Assembly: GCF_014873765.1 (NCBI RefSeq)
Contig: NZ_JADBGG010000007.1
Span: 1 to 64,000 of the forward strand
Length of the DNA: 64,000 nucleotides
Direction of reading: 5' to 3'
Origin: Desulfomicrobium macestii
GTDB taxonomy: Bacteria > Desulfobacterota > Desulfovibrionia > Desulfovibrionales > Desulfomicrobiaceae
Position 1 is the stretch's first letter. Each line of letters begins with the position of its first letter. The translations under genes and the position numbers were made by a program. The notes under the pieces are model-generated. The model saw only the letters and a list, made by a program, of their open reading frames with translations. It was not told the origin of the DNA and did no database searches. Shown here one piece after another: positions 1-8,374 of the stretch.

Positions 1-35
1 TTGAAGTCAGGATCGTACTTGCGTTGTTTGCTCAT
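1..35 (-). CDS. IS3-family transposase OrfA, N-terminal fragment
   Basis: Only the first eleven codons are inside the window. They read MSKQRKYDPDF, which resembles the start of the small helix-turn-helix OrfA proteins of IS3-type elements. The ATG is preceded by AAGGAG at good spacing. The end of the insertion sequence should lie within the next 60 bases or so, because a remnant of a chromosomal repeat begins at 94. I could not define the terminal inverted repeat with only one end visible. Confidence 0.6.
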   Translation of the reverse strand, partial: MSKQRKYDPDF

Positions 36-93
36 AAACACACCTCTCCTTCCCCGTAGGGTAGTTGGTGTGTCCGCTAAAGTGAAGATAGCT

Positions 94-128
94 CAAGGCG
101 GCCTGACCGGGCCAACCCGAGCCGCCCC
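94..128. repeat. half of a dispersed palindromic repeat, next to the IS end
   Basis: These 35 bases match the right arm of the 328-bp repeats at 33.4-34.3 kb in 30 of 35 positions. The core GGCGGCCTGACCGG is identical. The opposite arm is not visible here: the transposon end lies directly to the left. The simplest reading is that the insertion sequence landed in or beside a copy of this repeat. That is inference. Confidence 0.6.
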
Positions 129-229
129 CCCCCGGCCACACTCCTGCCACACCCAGGACCTTCTTGCAAAAAAACGCCGCGCCCCTCATGATGAAAATCG
201 AAAACGACACCCGCACCTCAGGAGCCCCC

Positions 230-2362
230 ATGGAACCGACACAGCTTGGATTTGAACAAAGCCGAACCCTTCTGGATGCGTACGACATCCCCGTCCTGGG
301 CCGCATGATCCGCACGCCTGAGCAGGCCGTGCTCGCCGCGCGGGAACTCGGTTTCCCGGTGGCCATGAAAACGGTCTCTAGCCAGATCATCCACAAGACC
401 GATCTGGGCTGCGTGCTCCTGAACCTCAAGGATCAGACCGAGCTTGAAGCCGGATACGCCCAGCTCATGGACAACGTCCGCGCCGCCGGAGTGACGGAAA
501 TCGACGGCATCCTGATCCAGCCCATGGTGAGGCCAGGTCTTGAGGTGCTCATCGGCGCCACCCAGGACGCCAGCTTCGGACCCATGACCATGATCGGATC
601 CGGCGGGCGCTTTGTCGAACTGCTGGGCGATGTGGCACCGGGCATCGGCATTCTGGAGGAAGGCGAGGTCATGGCCATGTTGGACAGGACTCGCGCCGGG
701 CGCATTCTGGACGGATTTCGCGGACCGGCCCTGGACAAAAAGGCCGCCATCCGGCTGGCCGTGAACGTGTCGCGATTCATGGCCGAACACCCCGAAATCC
801 ATGAGCTCGATCTGAATCCCGTCATCGTCTACGAAGAAGGCTTCGCCATTGTCGACGCCCGTCTCATTGCCGGCGAACCGGTCCATTACCCCCGTCAGAC
901 CGATGTCTCGCCGCAAAAAATGAGCAGCCTGCACACAATCTTCAATCCCAAATCCGTGGTTTTGTACGGCGCCTCCAACACCGGCACGGTGGGCGGCATC
1001 GTGCTCCAGAACCTGCGCCGCCTGGACCGCATCTATCCCATCAACCCGCGCACGACCACGCTGCATGGCATGCGTTGCTACCCAAGCCTTGAAAGCCTGC
1101 CCGAGGTGCCCGAGATGGCGGTGTTCGTCATCAACTCGGAAACGGTGGTCCGCGAATTCGAGAAATTCTGCGTGGCCGGAGGCAAGGGCGCCATCATCAT
1201 CAGCGACGGCTTTGCCGAATCCGGACGGCGGGAGCTTGAAGAGAGGCTGCGCAGCCTCAGCCTGGAGTACGGAGTCAGCTACATCGGTCCCAACTGTCTC
1301 GGGATCATCGACAATTTTTCGGGAGTGAACACCATGTTCATTCCTCCCCATCGCACGGGAGTCATCCGCGAGCAGGGCGGAATCGGCATCATCTCCCAAA
1401 GCGGCGGCATCGGCATGGAGCTCATGGAGATGCTCGAAGCCGACCGGGTGGGCATGGGCAAATGGGTGTCCTGCGGCAACTCCAGCAGCGTCGGCGTGGC
1501 GGAGATCCTGGCGCACATGGGCCAGGACCCGCGCATCGAGGTCATCGCCATCTATCTGGAAGGGCTGTCCGAGGGGCTCAAACTCATGGAAATCGGACGG
1601 CAGGTGGCGGCCCAAAAGCCCGTGGTCATCATCAAGGGCGGCTCGGGTGGCGGCAAGGAGGCGACCATGTCCCACACGGCATCGCTGGCGGGCAGTCACG
1701 AAGCCTTCCGGGCCTGTTGCTCCCAGGCCGGATTCTACCTCATCGAGGACCTGACCGAAGACCCGAAGATCATGGTCAACGTGCTCTCCATCCTGACCAC
1801 GCAGCCCAAGGCAAAGGGCAAGCGCACGGCGGTGGTCAGCGTCGGCGGCGGCGCGGCGGTGCTGCTGGCCGACCAGATCACGGCCGAAGGCCTGGAGCTG
1901 GCCCGGTTCACCCCGGAAACCAGAAGACGTCTGCAGGACCTGCTGCGCGAAAACATCAAGGCCTCGAACCCCGACGATCTGGAGCAGATGCTCGTCAACG
2001 TCGGCAACAATCCACTTGATCTTCTGGGCAACTGCGATGATCGCAGGCTCATCCGTGCGCTGGAGATCATCGCCGATGACCCGGACACCGACGTTATCGT
2101 GGCCGCCATCTACCTGCAGGTGCCCTACCTTTCCGAGTATCTGGCCGAACGACTGGTCGAGTTCAGGCGTTCCATCGACAAGCCCTTCATCGTCTCCCCA
2201 CGCGGGCTGTGCACGCATGTGACCAGATTCCGGGAGTCCCTCTACGCCAAACGGTTCCACACCTACACCGTGCCGATGGTCAAACCGCTCAGCATCGCGC
2301 TGGACATCTGGGAGCGCTACGACCGCAACTTCATGAGCGAAGCCGAACTCCGGGAAGATTGA
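230..2362 (+). CDS. ADP-forming acyl-CoA synthetase family protein (ATP-grasp plus CoA-binding)
   Basis: The 710-residue protein has the two-part architecture of NDP-forming acyl-CoA synthetases in swapped order. An ATP-grasp domain fills about residues 1-220, and the CoA-binding and CoA-ligase domains fill about 235-690. Visible motifs include the Rossmann-like YGASNTGTVGG and the phosphohistidine-loop region IISQSGGIG. Such enzymes interconvert acyl-CoA plus ADP and phosphate with acid, ATP and CoA in the cytoplasm; the acyl substrate cannot be read from sequence. I chose ATG 230 because AGGAG sits six bases upstream. An in-frame ATG at 164 has no ribosome binding site. A terminator follows at once. 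Confidence 0.85.
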   Translation: MEPTQLGFEQSRTLLDAYDIPVLGRMIRTPEQAVLAARELGFPVAMKTVSSQIIHKTDLGCVLLNLKDQTELEAGYAQLMDNVRAAGVTEIDGILIQPMVRPGLEVLIGATQDASFGPMTMIGSGGRFVELLGDVAPGIGILEEGEVMAMLDRTRAGRILDGFRGPALDKKAAIRLAVNVSRFMAEHPEIHELDLNPVIVYEEGFAIVDARLIAGEPVHYPRQTDVSPQKMSSLHTIFNPKSVVLYGASNTGTVGGIVLQNLRRLDRIYPINPRTTTLHGMRCYPSLESLPEVPEMAVFVINSETVVREFEKFCVAGGKGAIIISDGFAESGRRELEERLRSLSLEYGVSYIGPNCLGIIDNFSGVNTMFIPPHRTGVIREQGGIGIISQSGGIGMELMEMLEADRVGMGKWVSCGNSSSVGVAEILAHMGQDPRIEVIAIYLEGLSEGLKLMEIGRQVAAQKPVVIIKGGSGGGKEATMSHTASLAGSHEAFRACCSQAGFYLIEDLTEDPKIMVNVLSILTTQPKAKGKRTAVVSVGGGAAVLLADQITAEGLELARFTPETRRRLQDLLRENIKASNPDDLEQMLVNVGNNPLDLLGNCDDRRLIRALEIIADDPDTDVIVAAIYLQVPYLSEYLAERLVEFRRSIDKPFIVSPRGLCTHVTRFRESLYAKRFHTYTVPMVKPLSIALDIWERYDRNFMSEAELRED

Positions 2363-2386
2363 AGAACGCTGCCACACGCACACAAG

Positions 2387-2424
2387 AAAACCCGGCCATT
2401 GCGAATTGCAACGGTCGGGTTTTC
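2387..2424 (+). terminator. rho-independent terminator
   Basis: AAAACCCGGCCATTGC pairs with GCAACGGTCGGGTTTT around a short GAATT loop, with one mismatch. The A-rich left flank and T-rich right flank could let it work for both the synthetase gene and the facing msrA. Confidence 0.75.
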
Positions 2425-2450
2425 TTTCCCGTTTTTGGTGTGCCCCTAGG

Positions 2451-3041
2451 CTACTTTTTGGCTTCCGCTCCCCAGAGCTGCCTCAGGCGCTGGTCGCGAC
2501 CGCAGCCTTGGCGATAGAAATGATATCTCAGGGGATTTTTCTTGTAGTAATCCTGATGATATTCCTCGGCGGCATAAAATTCAGCCCTGGGCAGAATCTC
2601 GGTTGCGATCTTGAATCCCCGGGCCTCTTCAAGCTGGGCCTTGGAAGCCCGCGCGGCGGATTCCTCGGCCTCGTCCGCAAAGAATACAGCGGACCGGTAC
2701 TGAGGACCGCGATCGCAAAACTGGCCACCGGCATCGGTTGGGTCTATGTTGCGCCAAAAAACGTCAAGGAGTTTCCCAAAATCGACCAGCTCCGGATCAT
2801 ACTTCACCCGCATGGCCTCAATATGCCCGCTGGTTCCGGACGAAACCTGTTCGTAGGTCGGATTCGGGATCTGTCCGCCCGTGTATCCCGCCTCGGTTTC
2901 CAAGACACCGGGCAGGGCGTCAAAGGGTCCTTCAAGGCACCAGAAACATCCACCCGCGAATACCGCCTCTTTTGTCTGTGCAGCCACGTTACCTCCAAAC
3001 AAGCCTGAAATCAGAAGAGCCAGAATCAATGATTTTCCCAT
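2451..3041 (-). CDS. msrA: peptide methionine sulfoxide reductase A, exported
   Basis: The 196-residue protein carries the MsrA signature AGGCFWCLE just after a cleavable signal peptide (LILALLISGLFGGNVAAQ). It reduces methionine-S-sulfoxide in oxidised proteins. The signal peptide means it acts in the periplasm, which fits repair of envelope proteins in an anaerobe that meets oxygen. The family motifs GYTGG and YDP are present. It stands alone, facing the synthetase gene across a shared terminator. Confidence 0.93.
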   Translation of the reverse strand: MGKSLILALLISGLFGGNVAAQTKEAVFAGGCFWCLEGPFDALPGVLETEAGYTGGQIPNPTYEQVSSGTSGHIEAMRVKYDPELVDFGKLLDVFWRNIDPTDAGGQFCDRGPQYRSAVFFADEAEESAARASKAQLEEARGFKIATEILPRAEFYAAEEYHQDYYKKNPLRYHFYRQGCGRDQRLRQLWGAEAKK

Positions 3042-3061
3042 GAGGCCTCCTTACAGATGTC

Positions 3062-3181
3062 ACTGCAAAAAGTCGTCATCCCCTTGAAGAAGGGGATCCA
3101 TGCCTTTTTAACTATCTGAAAAGAATGGATTCCCGCCTTCGAGGGAATGACACTCGGGTTCTTTTGCGACTTTTTTGCAGT
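3062..3181. repeat. MITE-like palindromic element with terminal inverted repeats
   Basis: The element starts with ACTGCAAAAAGTCG and ends with CGACTTTTTTGCAGT, near-perfect inverted repeats. Inside are a CCCCTT/AAGGGG hairpin and a second hairpin, GGATTCCCGCCTTCGAGGG. The second hairpin resembles the REP-like hairpin in the array at 33.3-34.3 kb. It encodes no protein and fills the gap between msrA and the next gene. Confidence 0.65.
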
Positions 3182-3188
3182 GTCGTCC

Positions 3189-3656
3189 TTACAGTTCCGT
3201 TCCAGAATCCCAGAGCGCACCTTCCGCAAGGAAAGGAATCCCTCCGGAACTCAGCCCGCCCTGATACAAAACCCCGTCCAGGGCGTAGGTCAGCTTGCCC
3301 GGACCGTTCTGAAAGGTCATGATCTGACGCAACAGGTCCAGTGTCGAGGCGGAGGCCTCGACTTTGAAAACCGCCTCGCTCAAAGCCTCCACCCGCCCAT
3401 TCTCCGAAGACACTGCGGGCAGAAGATTCATGTCATTGAAACGTGCATTGACCCTGACTCCGGTCCAGGTCAATGCAAAAGGATTGGGGTTTACTATCCG
3501 CAAAGTCAAAGCAACTCTTTGCTCAAAGAGAGTGCTGCTTGCGGGAACCACATTGACCAGTCTCACCGTTGGGGACTCCATTTTTTGCCCAAAATGGGCA
3601 CATCCGGAAATCGCAATAAAAAAAGAAACTACAAGAAACAACGCGAGACGTCTCAT
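3189..3656 (-). CDS. LEA14-like (water stress/hypersensitive response domain) lipoprotein
   Basis: The 155-residue protein has a lipoprotein signal (ALFLVVSFFIAISGCAH) and one beta-rich domain. The motif LTLRIVNPNPFALTWTGV is typical of the LEA type 2 family. Bacterial members are envelope lipoproteins of uncertain role. The start at 3656 is favoured by GGGAGGGG just upstream and by the signal peptide; a longer in-frame start at 3782 would bury the signal. The next gene upstream runs in the same direction. Confidence 0.75.
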   Translation of the reverse strand: MRRLALFLVVSFFIAISGCAHFGQKMESPTVRLVNVVPASSTLFEQRVALTLRIVNPNPFALTWTGVRVNARFNDMNLLPAVSSENGRVEALSEAVFKVEASASTLDLLRQIMTFQNGPGKLTYALDGVLYQGGLSSGGIPFLAEGALWDSGTEL

Positions 3657-3690
3657 TTCCCCTCCCTTCAAACCAGGATCATAACATACT

Positions 3691-3963
3691 TCAACGTGCT
3701 TCCCAAACGGGAAAAGTTTCTGGAAGCTGCTCATCAGACAACCTCCACTGATCTTCTCCGTCGACATTTTTCCGCCCTGCATACCTCAGAATCACCTTCT
3801 TCGGTCCATGGGCAAAGAATCCATTTCCTCCCAGAACTTCGAGCGCCTCGTTTTCGTCGGGATACTCAAGAGCCGAGACGTAACAGATTCTTTCACCGTT
3901 CTTCTCTATGCAATGCGGTTCAAAATAACGCATGAAGTGCAACAAGGTATTCATATTCTTCAT
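3691..3963 (-). CDS. hypothetical protein, 90 residues
   Basis: This small soluble protein begins MKNMNTLLHFMRYFEPH and has GGAGGG five bases before its ATG. I recognise no domain. It has no signal peptide and contains single cysteines only. It lies 34 bases upstream of the lipoprotein gene on the same strand and may share its transcript. Confidence 0.55.
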   Translation of the reverse strand: MKNMNTLLHFMRYFEPHCIEKNGERICYVSALEYPDENEALEVLGGNGFFAHGPKKVILRYAGRKNVDGEDQWRLSDEQLPETFPVWEAR

Positions 3964-4146
3964 AGGCCCTCCCATCTTCAACTGTCTTTTCCCATGCTAA
4001 TCACTGTGGACGGGATGACAAACGTTAAAAAGGGAATTGGCCTGAAAAAGAGACCCCTGGCTTGGAACCGATGCGTCCGGACGTCGGAATTTGATTGCCG
4101 AGCCCAGGCTGGGCTTTACGCTAAGAACGAAAAACGGAACTTTTCG

Positions 4147-5487
4147 TCAGGCTGATCGTTTTGCCGTATCAATCTGAAATTTCTTGATCTTGTAGTGCAT
4201 GGTCCGACGACTGACCCCAAGCAGGTCGGCGGCGTCCTTGACCACCCAGGAGCTTCGCTCGAGAGCGTTCAGGACCACCTGCTTCTCGCTTCCGGCCAGG
4301 GAAAGAAGATTGCCGGGAAGGGGCGTGTCATCAAAGCTGTCCTCGAACTGCATGTCCTCCATCCGGATAAGTCCGTCAGAGGACAAAATGACCGCGGCTT
4401 CCAGCATGTTGCGCAGTTCACGCACATTGCCGGGCCAGGGGTAGTCGAGGATGGCCTCGGAGACTTCTGCGTCGAGCCGGGACAAAGGCCCGTCCTCGGC
4501 AAAGAGTTGCAGAAAACGTTCGGCCAAAACGGGGATGTCGGCCTTGCGCTCGCGCAGGGGCGGCACCTGAATGGTGATGACCTTGAGCCGGTAGTACAGG
4601 TCCTCGCGAAATTCGCCGCTGCGCACCAGCTCGGCCAGGTCCGCGTTGGTCGCGGCGATGACGCGGCAATTGATGGCGGTCTCGGCCAGATCGCCAACCC
4701 GCCGGATTTTTCGTTCCTGCAGAAAACGTAAAAGACGGAGCTGCATTTCCGATGAGATGTTCCCTATCTCGTCAAGGAACAGGGTTCCACCATGCGCCTC
4801 GGCCACAAGCCCCTTCTTGTCCTTGTAGGCATTGGTGAACGAGCCCTTGGCATGTCCGAACAGCTCGCTCTCAAGCAAGGTGGATGGAGTTGAGCCGCAA
4901 TCGACGATCACGAGCGGCCCCCGCGAGCGCTGACTCAGGCGATGCAGGAGCCCGGCGATCTTTTCCTTGCCCGTGCCGCTCTCGCCCAGAAGCAGGATCG
5001 TGGCCTCCGTCGGGGCCACCCGCTCGATCAACTTGTAGAGGCGTTGCATGGAAGGACTTTTCCCGCCCCAAAGCTCCTCGGTCAGCAGGTTGCCGCCGCG
5101 AGCCCAAGCGCGCCCTCCGCTTGCGGCCAAAATCCGGGCAATTCCCCGGAGCAGATCCTGTCCGTCCACGGGCCTTGTCAGATAATCCGTAGCTCCGTCC
5201 TTGATGGCCGCGACGGCGCCCCGCACCGTTCCGTTGCCGGTCAGCATGATGAACGGCAGGCCCGGCCAGCGCCGGACGCACTCCCACAAAAGCTCTCTGC
5301 CGGTCATGCCCGGAATGTCCTCTTCGGCGATGACCAGGTCGATCTGCCCGCCCTCAAGCTTAAGCAGGGCCTCTTCGCCATCGGACGCGACCGGAACGGC
5401 GTAACCGTCCGTTGCCAGCAGATCGATGAGGGCTTGCCGCCGAGCCAGATCGGCATCGACGACCAGAACGATTTTTTCGGCATTCAC
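4147..5487 (-). CDS. NtrC-family sigma-54-type regulator with degenerate receiver and GAFTGA loop
   Basis: The protein of about 446 residues has a receiver domain (1-120), an AAA+ domain with Walker A GESGTGKE and Walker B GGTLFLDEIG, and a C-terminal Fis-type helix-turn-helix (LLGVSRRTMHYKIKK). Two key sites are altered. The phosphorylatable Asp is Glu (E55 in LVIAEEDIPGM) and the conserved Lys is Arg105. The sigma-54 contact loop GAFTGA reads GSFTNA. It may therefore act without phosphorylation, or bind DNA without classic activation. No sensor kinase is adjacent. The start is uncertain: GTG 5487 gives the usual family length, while a TTG at 5598 would extend it by 37 residues. Confidence 0.85.
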   Translation of the reverse strand: MNAEKIVLVVDADLARRQALIDLLATDGYAVPVASDGEEALLKLEGGQIDLVIAEEDIPGMTGRELLWECVRRWPGLPFIMLTGNGTVRGAVAAIKDGATDYLTRPVDGQDLLRGIARILAASGGRAWARGGNLLTEELWGGKSPSMQRLYKLIERVAPTEATILLLGESGTGKEKIAGLLHRLSQRSRGPLVIVDCGSTPSTLLESELFGHAKGSFTNAYKDKKGLVAEAHGGTLFLDEIGNISSEMQLRLLRFLQERKIRRVGDLAETAINCRVIAATNADLAELVRSGEFREDLYYRLKVITIQVPPLRERKADIPVLAERFLQLFAEDGPLSRLDAEVSEAILDYPWPGNVRELRNMLEAAVILSSDGLIRMEDMQFEDSFDDTPLPGNLLSLAGSEKQVVLNALERSSWVVKDAADLLGVSRRTMHYKIKKFQIDTAKRSA

Positions 5488-5684
5488 CGAAGAAGCCCGT
5501 CGGAGCCCACAGCGCGACCCAAGCGACAAGTCGTTGAAAGCCCGATCAATATCCGAGGTTCGATTATCTCCATTTCGCCGATATATCCGAAACTTCAAGA
5601 AGACTCAAACAAGAGCGGACGGCCTTGCGCCGTGTTCCGGGGGGCCGACTTGCGCTCCCGTGCGGCACTGCCCCGGTCTGGTTG

Positions 5685-5713
5685 TTGTCAGTCACCGCGC
5701 TCACGGGTATATT
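5685..5713 (+). promoter_or_regulatory. sigma-70-type promoter
   Basis: TTGTCA and TATATT are separated by exactly 17 bases. The predicted start point is about 20 bases before the AAAGGAGG ribosome binding site of the 62-residue protein gene. Confidence 0.6.
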
Positions 5714-5740
5714 GTCAGAAATAACCAAAGGAGGTCCACC

Positions 5741-5929
5741 ATGACGGACAAACAGGAAAACACCCTGCCCCTGGTCGGCGACACCCAAAAAAAACTCAGT
5801 GGCCGCAAATGCAAGGAGCTGGACTCTCATACAGCCGCCATGCTTGAATCAAACGAGGTCAAGGCCATCACCGGTGAAGGCGAGGAATGGTGGTGTCCCA
5901 ATCCGGATTGCGCGGTCGTGGACAAATAG
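5741..5929 (+). CDS. hypothetical small protein, 62 residues
   Basis: This short acidic protein starts MTDKQENTLPL and ends WWCPNPDCAVVDK, so it has a CPNPDC cysteine pair beside two tryptophans. The pair could bind metal or form a disulfide, but I do not recognise the family. The gene has a strong AAAGGAGG ribosome binding site, its own promoter and its own terminator. It is therefore very likely real and monocistronic. Confidence 0.75.
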   Translation: MTDKQENTLPLVGDTQKKLSGRKCKELDSHTAAMLESNEVKAITGEGEEWWCPNPDCAVVDK

Positions 5930-5952
5930 CTGTCACGTACGGCAAGAAAAGC

Positions 5953-5990
5953 GCGGTCTGGGCAGAAGATGCCCAGACCGCATTTTTTTT
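5953..5990 (+). terminator. rho-independent terminator
   Basis: GCGGTCTGGGC pairs perfectly with GCCCAGACCGC around AGAAGAT and is followed by eight T residues. Confidence 0.92.
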
Positions 5991-6117
5991 GCCCCCCAGC
6001 CCTACCAACACCTCAAGCCTTCAATACTAGTCCTTACCATTATTGGATTTTTGGTATCCACAGCCTATCGTGCATTCGATTTTGAACAAAATCCCCTCGC
6101 GTTCAAAGGTACGATGC

Positions 6118-6867
6118 ATGATCAAAAACAAACAAAGCCTCCCCGGCCAATACGGCATGACTCTCATCGAAGTCCTGGTCGCCATGGCCATCTCGAGCCT
6201 TGTCATGGGCGCCATCTACTCCATTTTTCAATCCCACCAGCGCATCGCCGCCAAACAGGAACAGACAAGCCTCATGCAGCAGGAGCTGCTTTCCGCCATG
6301 TCGCTCATCTCGGAAGAGCTGCGCATGTGCGGTTACTCGGCGCAAGGGACGCTGGGGTTCGGTTTTCTGCACAGGCCAGAGGCGGGCGCACCGGATCATG
6401 GGCGAGCCACGAACCAGACAGCCGTCTATTGCCGCCGGGACTGGAACAATGACGGCCTCATAAACGAGAGCGGCAGCGGCAGCCTTCGCGAACACTCGGG
6501 CTTCAGGCTCAATGTCGCCAATGATGGCTCCGCAAAAGCAGTCGCCGACAATGTGCTGCGCAAATACGACACGGGCGCCGTACGCTGGCAGCCGATCAGC
6601 ACCAACATCGGCGCCCTGCGTTTCACCTATTTCAACGCCGAAGGCGCTGTCATCCCCGATCCGCAAGCAAACCCCGGGATCATTCGCGGCGTCAAGGTTG
6701 AAATCACGGCCATACCCTCGCCATTGCGCGCCAGCCTCAAGATAGGCAATCGCACCATGTCCACGATGGTGTGGTGCAGAAATCTCGGAACAGACAAGAG
6801 GAATCCCTTGAGCACCGGCTCCGTGGATGCGGCCATGGCTGTCGTCGCTTCGAGCAGCGCCCCATGA
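6118..6867 (+). CDS. type IV pilus minor pilin, PilW-like (cluster 1)
   Basis: The 249-residue protein begins with a class III prepilin leader. GQYG precedes MTLIEVLVAM and a hydrophobic helix, so PilD would cleave after the Gly. The body shows PilW features (QEQTSLMQQELLSAM, EELRMCGY). Minor pilins prime pilus assembly at the inner membrane. ATG 6118 is chosen because it gives a short basic leader and has AAAGG upstream. It is the first gene of a five-gene set with overlapping ends. Confidence 0.85.
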   Translation: MIKNKQSLPGQYGMTLIEVLVAMAISSLVMGAIYSIFQSHQRIAAKQEQTSLMQQELLSAMSLISEELRMCGYSAQGTLGFGFLHRPEAGAPDHGRATNQTAVYCRRDWNNDGLINESGSGSLREHSGFRLNVANDGSAKAVADNVLRKYDTGAVRWQPISTNIGALRFTYFNAEGAVIPDPQANPGIIRGVKVEITAIPSPLRASLKIGNRTMSTMVWCRNLGTDKRNPLSTGSVDAAMAVVASSSAP

Positions 6868-7361
6868 CCGCGCATACTGACCCGGCACTGCCCGCAGTGT
6901 CGCAACTGTCTGTGCGGAAAGGCCTGCATCCTGGAGAGTGTTCGGGCTTCAGTCTGATCGAAGCCCTGGTTGTACTGGCCATCGTAGCCGTGCTCACGGC
7001 CGTTTCGGGCACGACGCTTCTTGGACTATTGCCGGAAGCGAGCATGAACCGCGCAACCAGGACCATTGTCTCCATGTGCAGACACGCCAGATTCGAAGCC
7101 ATAAAACGAAACGAACAGATCCGCCTCCAATGCGACAAGGGGCAAAACACATGCGAAGTCAGAATCAAGAAAGACAATTCGCTGCTGCGGCGCTTCAATC
7201 TCACCGAGTTGAAACATCAGCACTTCCTTGAAAAATCCTACACGACCCACTTCAACGATCGAGGCCGAGCCTCCATGGCCGGGACGATCATCATCCACAA
7301 CAGCGCCGGACTGTCCCGTTCGGTGATCGTGCGGCCTTCGGGCAGCGTGGTGACAGAGTAG
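6864..7361 (+). CDS. type IV pilus minor pilin, FimT/GspH-like (cluster 1)
   Basis: The 165-residue protein carries the prepilin motif GFSLIEALVVLAIVAV after an unusually long leader of about 30 residues. FimT features follow (RTIVSMCRHARFEAIKRNE), and it ends RSVIVRPSGSVVTE. The ATG overlaps the preceding stop (ATGA), so the two are translationally coupled. A paralogue lies at 12742. Confidence 0.85.
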   Translation: MTAHTDPALPAVSQLSVRKGLHPGECSGFSLIEALVVLAIVAVLTAVSGTTLLGLLPEASMNRATRTIVSMCRHARFEAIKRNEQIRLQCDKGQNTCEVRIKKDNSLLRRFNLTELKHQHFLEKSYTTHFNDRGRASMAGTIIIHNSAGLSRSVIVRPSGSVVTE

Positions 7362-7369
7362 CCGGAAAA

Positions 7370-7840
7370 ATGCACAGGCCCAATTTTCGCGCCGCGAAGC
7401 CCATGCGCCGTGATCGGATCGCCGCCCCGAAAGCCATGAACGGCATCACCCAAAAAGAACGACGCAGCCAGGGCTTCACCTTGATCGAAGTCCTGGTAGC
7501 CACTGCCATTTTGGGTGTTGGGCTGATGGCCGTCGCAACCCTGATTAGCCGCGCCGCCATCCAGGACAGTCGCGCTTACCATGCCTCACGAGGCAGCCTG
7601 CTGGTCGAGGAAGTTCTGGAAAAAGCGACCCGCGCGCAATATTCGCCCCAAGCGTTCCGCGCCCTCACGGCCATGAACGCAAGCACCGTCATTGATGGCA
7701 TTCAATTTTCCATGACCTGCGCCCTGGCCGAAGACACTCCCGTGGAAAGGTGCAGGCAAATGACCTGCGATCTGTCCTTTAACAATAAGGGACTCAACTC
7801 AACCATCCGGTACATTCATGTTTTATCTCCAAAATTCTAG
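7370..7840 (+). CDS. type IV pilus minor pilin, PilV-like (cluster 1)
   Basis: The 156-residue protein has the prepilin motif GFTLIEVLVATAILGVG, followed by PilV-like sequence ending in NNKGLNSTIRYIHVLSPKF. The first ATG, 7370, is used. It gives a long leader, and in-frame ATGs at 7403 and 7436 are possible alternatives. The closest relative in the window is the gene at 13805, which shares the AIQDSRAYH and YIHVLSPK-type segments. Confidence 0.8.
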   Translation: MHRPNFRAAKPMRRDRIAAPKAMNGITQKERRSQGFTLIEVLVATAILGVGLMAVATLISRAAIQDSRAYHASRGSLLVEEVLEKATRAQYSPQAFRALTAMNASTVIDGIQFSMTCALAEDTPVERCRQMTCDLSFNNKGLNSTIRYIHVLSPKF

Positions 7841-8363
7841 ATCCGGTGCCCACGAATCCGGCATGGTCTTCATCCTGGCCATCGTCACCCTTGCCCTGCT
7901 TGGAGTCATTGGACTCGCGGCCCATGAGACCGCGCATCTGAACAGCCTGATCGCCGCCAATGACCGCGACTCCAAAAGCGCCTTTTTCCTGGCGGAGTCG
8001 GGCGTGAACGCAGGGCATGAATTCCTGGAAAGAGCCATCGCTGACGCCAATTCGACATTCTACGATGACGGAACCTCCGCCACCAACGCCTCGGTCTGGG
8101 AAAAAAAGAACTCCTTCAACCCCGATGATTATCCCATCAAATGGCACCGGCACGGGGCTGCGGCCACTCATGTCCGGGCCGGGCTCATTGCGACGGGCAT
8201 TGTTCCGGGCAGCGCCATGCAGATGGCCTCGGGATACGAAAGCACTGGCAGGGGAGCGGCCACGGGCGGCACTTTCGCCACTTATCTTGTCCGCTCGCAC
8301 AGACAAGGTTTGCGCGGCAGCGCGGCCGAAGTGGATCTGGGCTGGTGGCACATAAACCATTAA
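7818..8363 (+). CDS. type IV pilus assembly PilX-like protein (cluster 1)
   Basis: The 181-residue protein starts with a short leader and an N-terminal hydrophobic helix (GMVFILAIVTLALLGVIGL). It then has the PilX-type segment NDRDSKSAFFLAESGVNAG. The start lies 23 bases inside the end of the PilV-like gene, an overlap repeated in cluster 2. PilX-type proteins belong to the minor-pilin tip complex with PilY1. Confidence 0.8.
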   Translation: MFYLQNSRSGAHESGMVFILAIVTLALLGVIGLAAHETAHLNSLIAANDRDSKSAFFLAESGVNAGHEFLERAIADANSTFYDDGTSATNASVWEKKNSFNPDDYPIKWHRHGAAATHVRAGLIATGIVPGSAMQMASGYESTGRGAATGGTFATYLVRSHRQGLRGSAAEVDLGWWHINH

Positions 8364-8374
8364 GCAGCAGAGGG

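Noticed and set aside
218-2383. Open frame of 721 codons on the minus strand
   Set aside because: It is antisense to the acyl-CoA synthetase and rich in His, Asp and Gln, as expected for a shadow frame.
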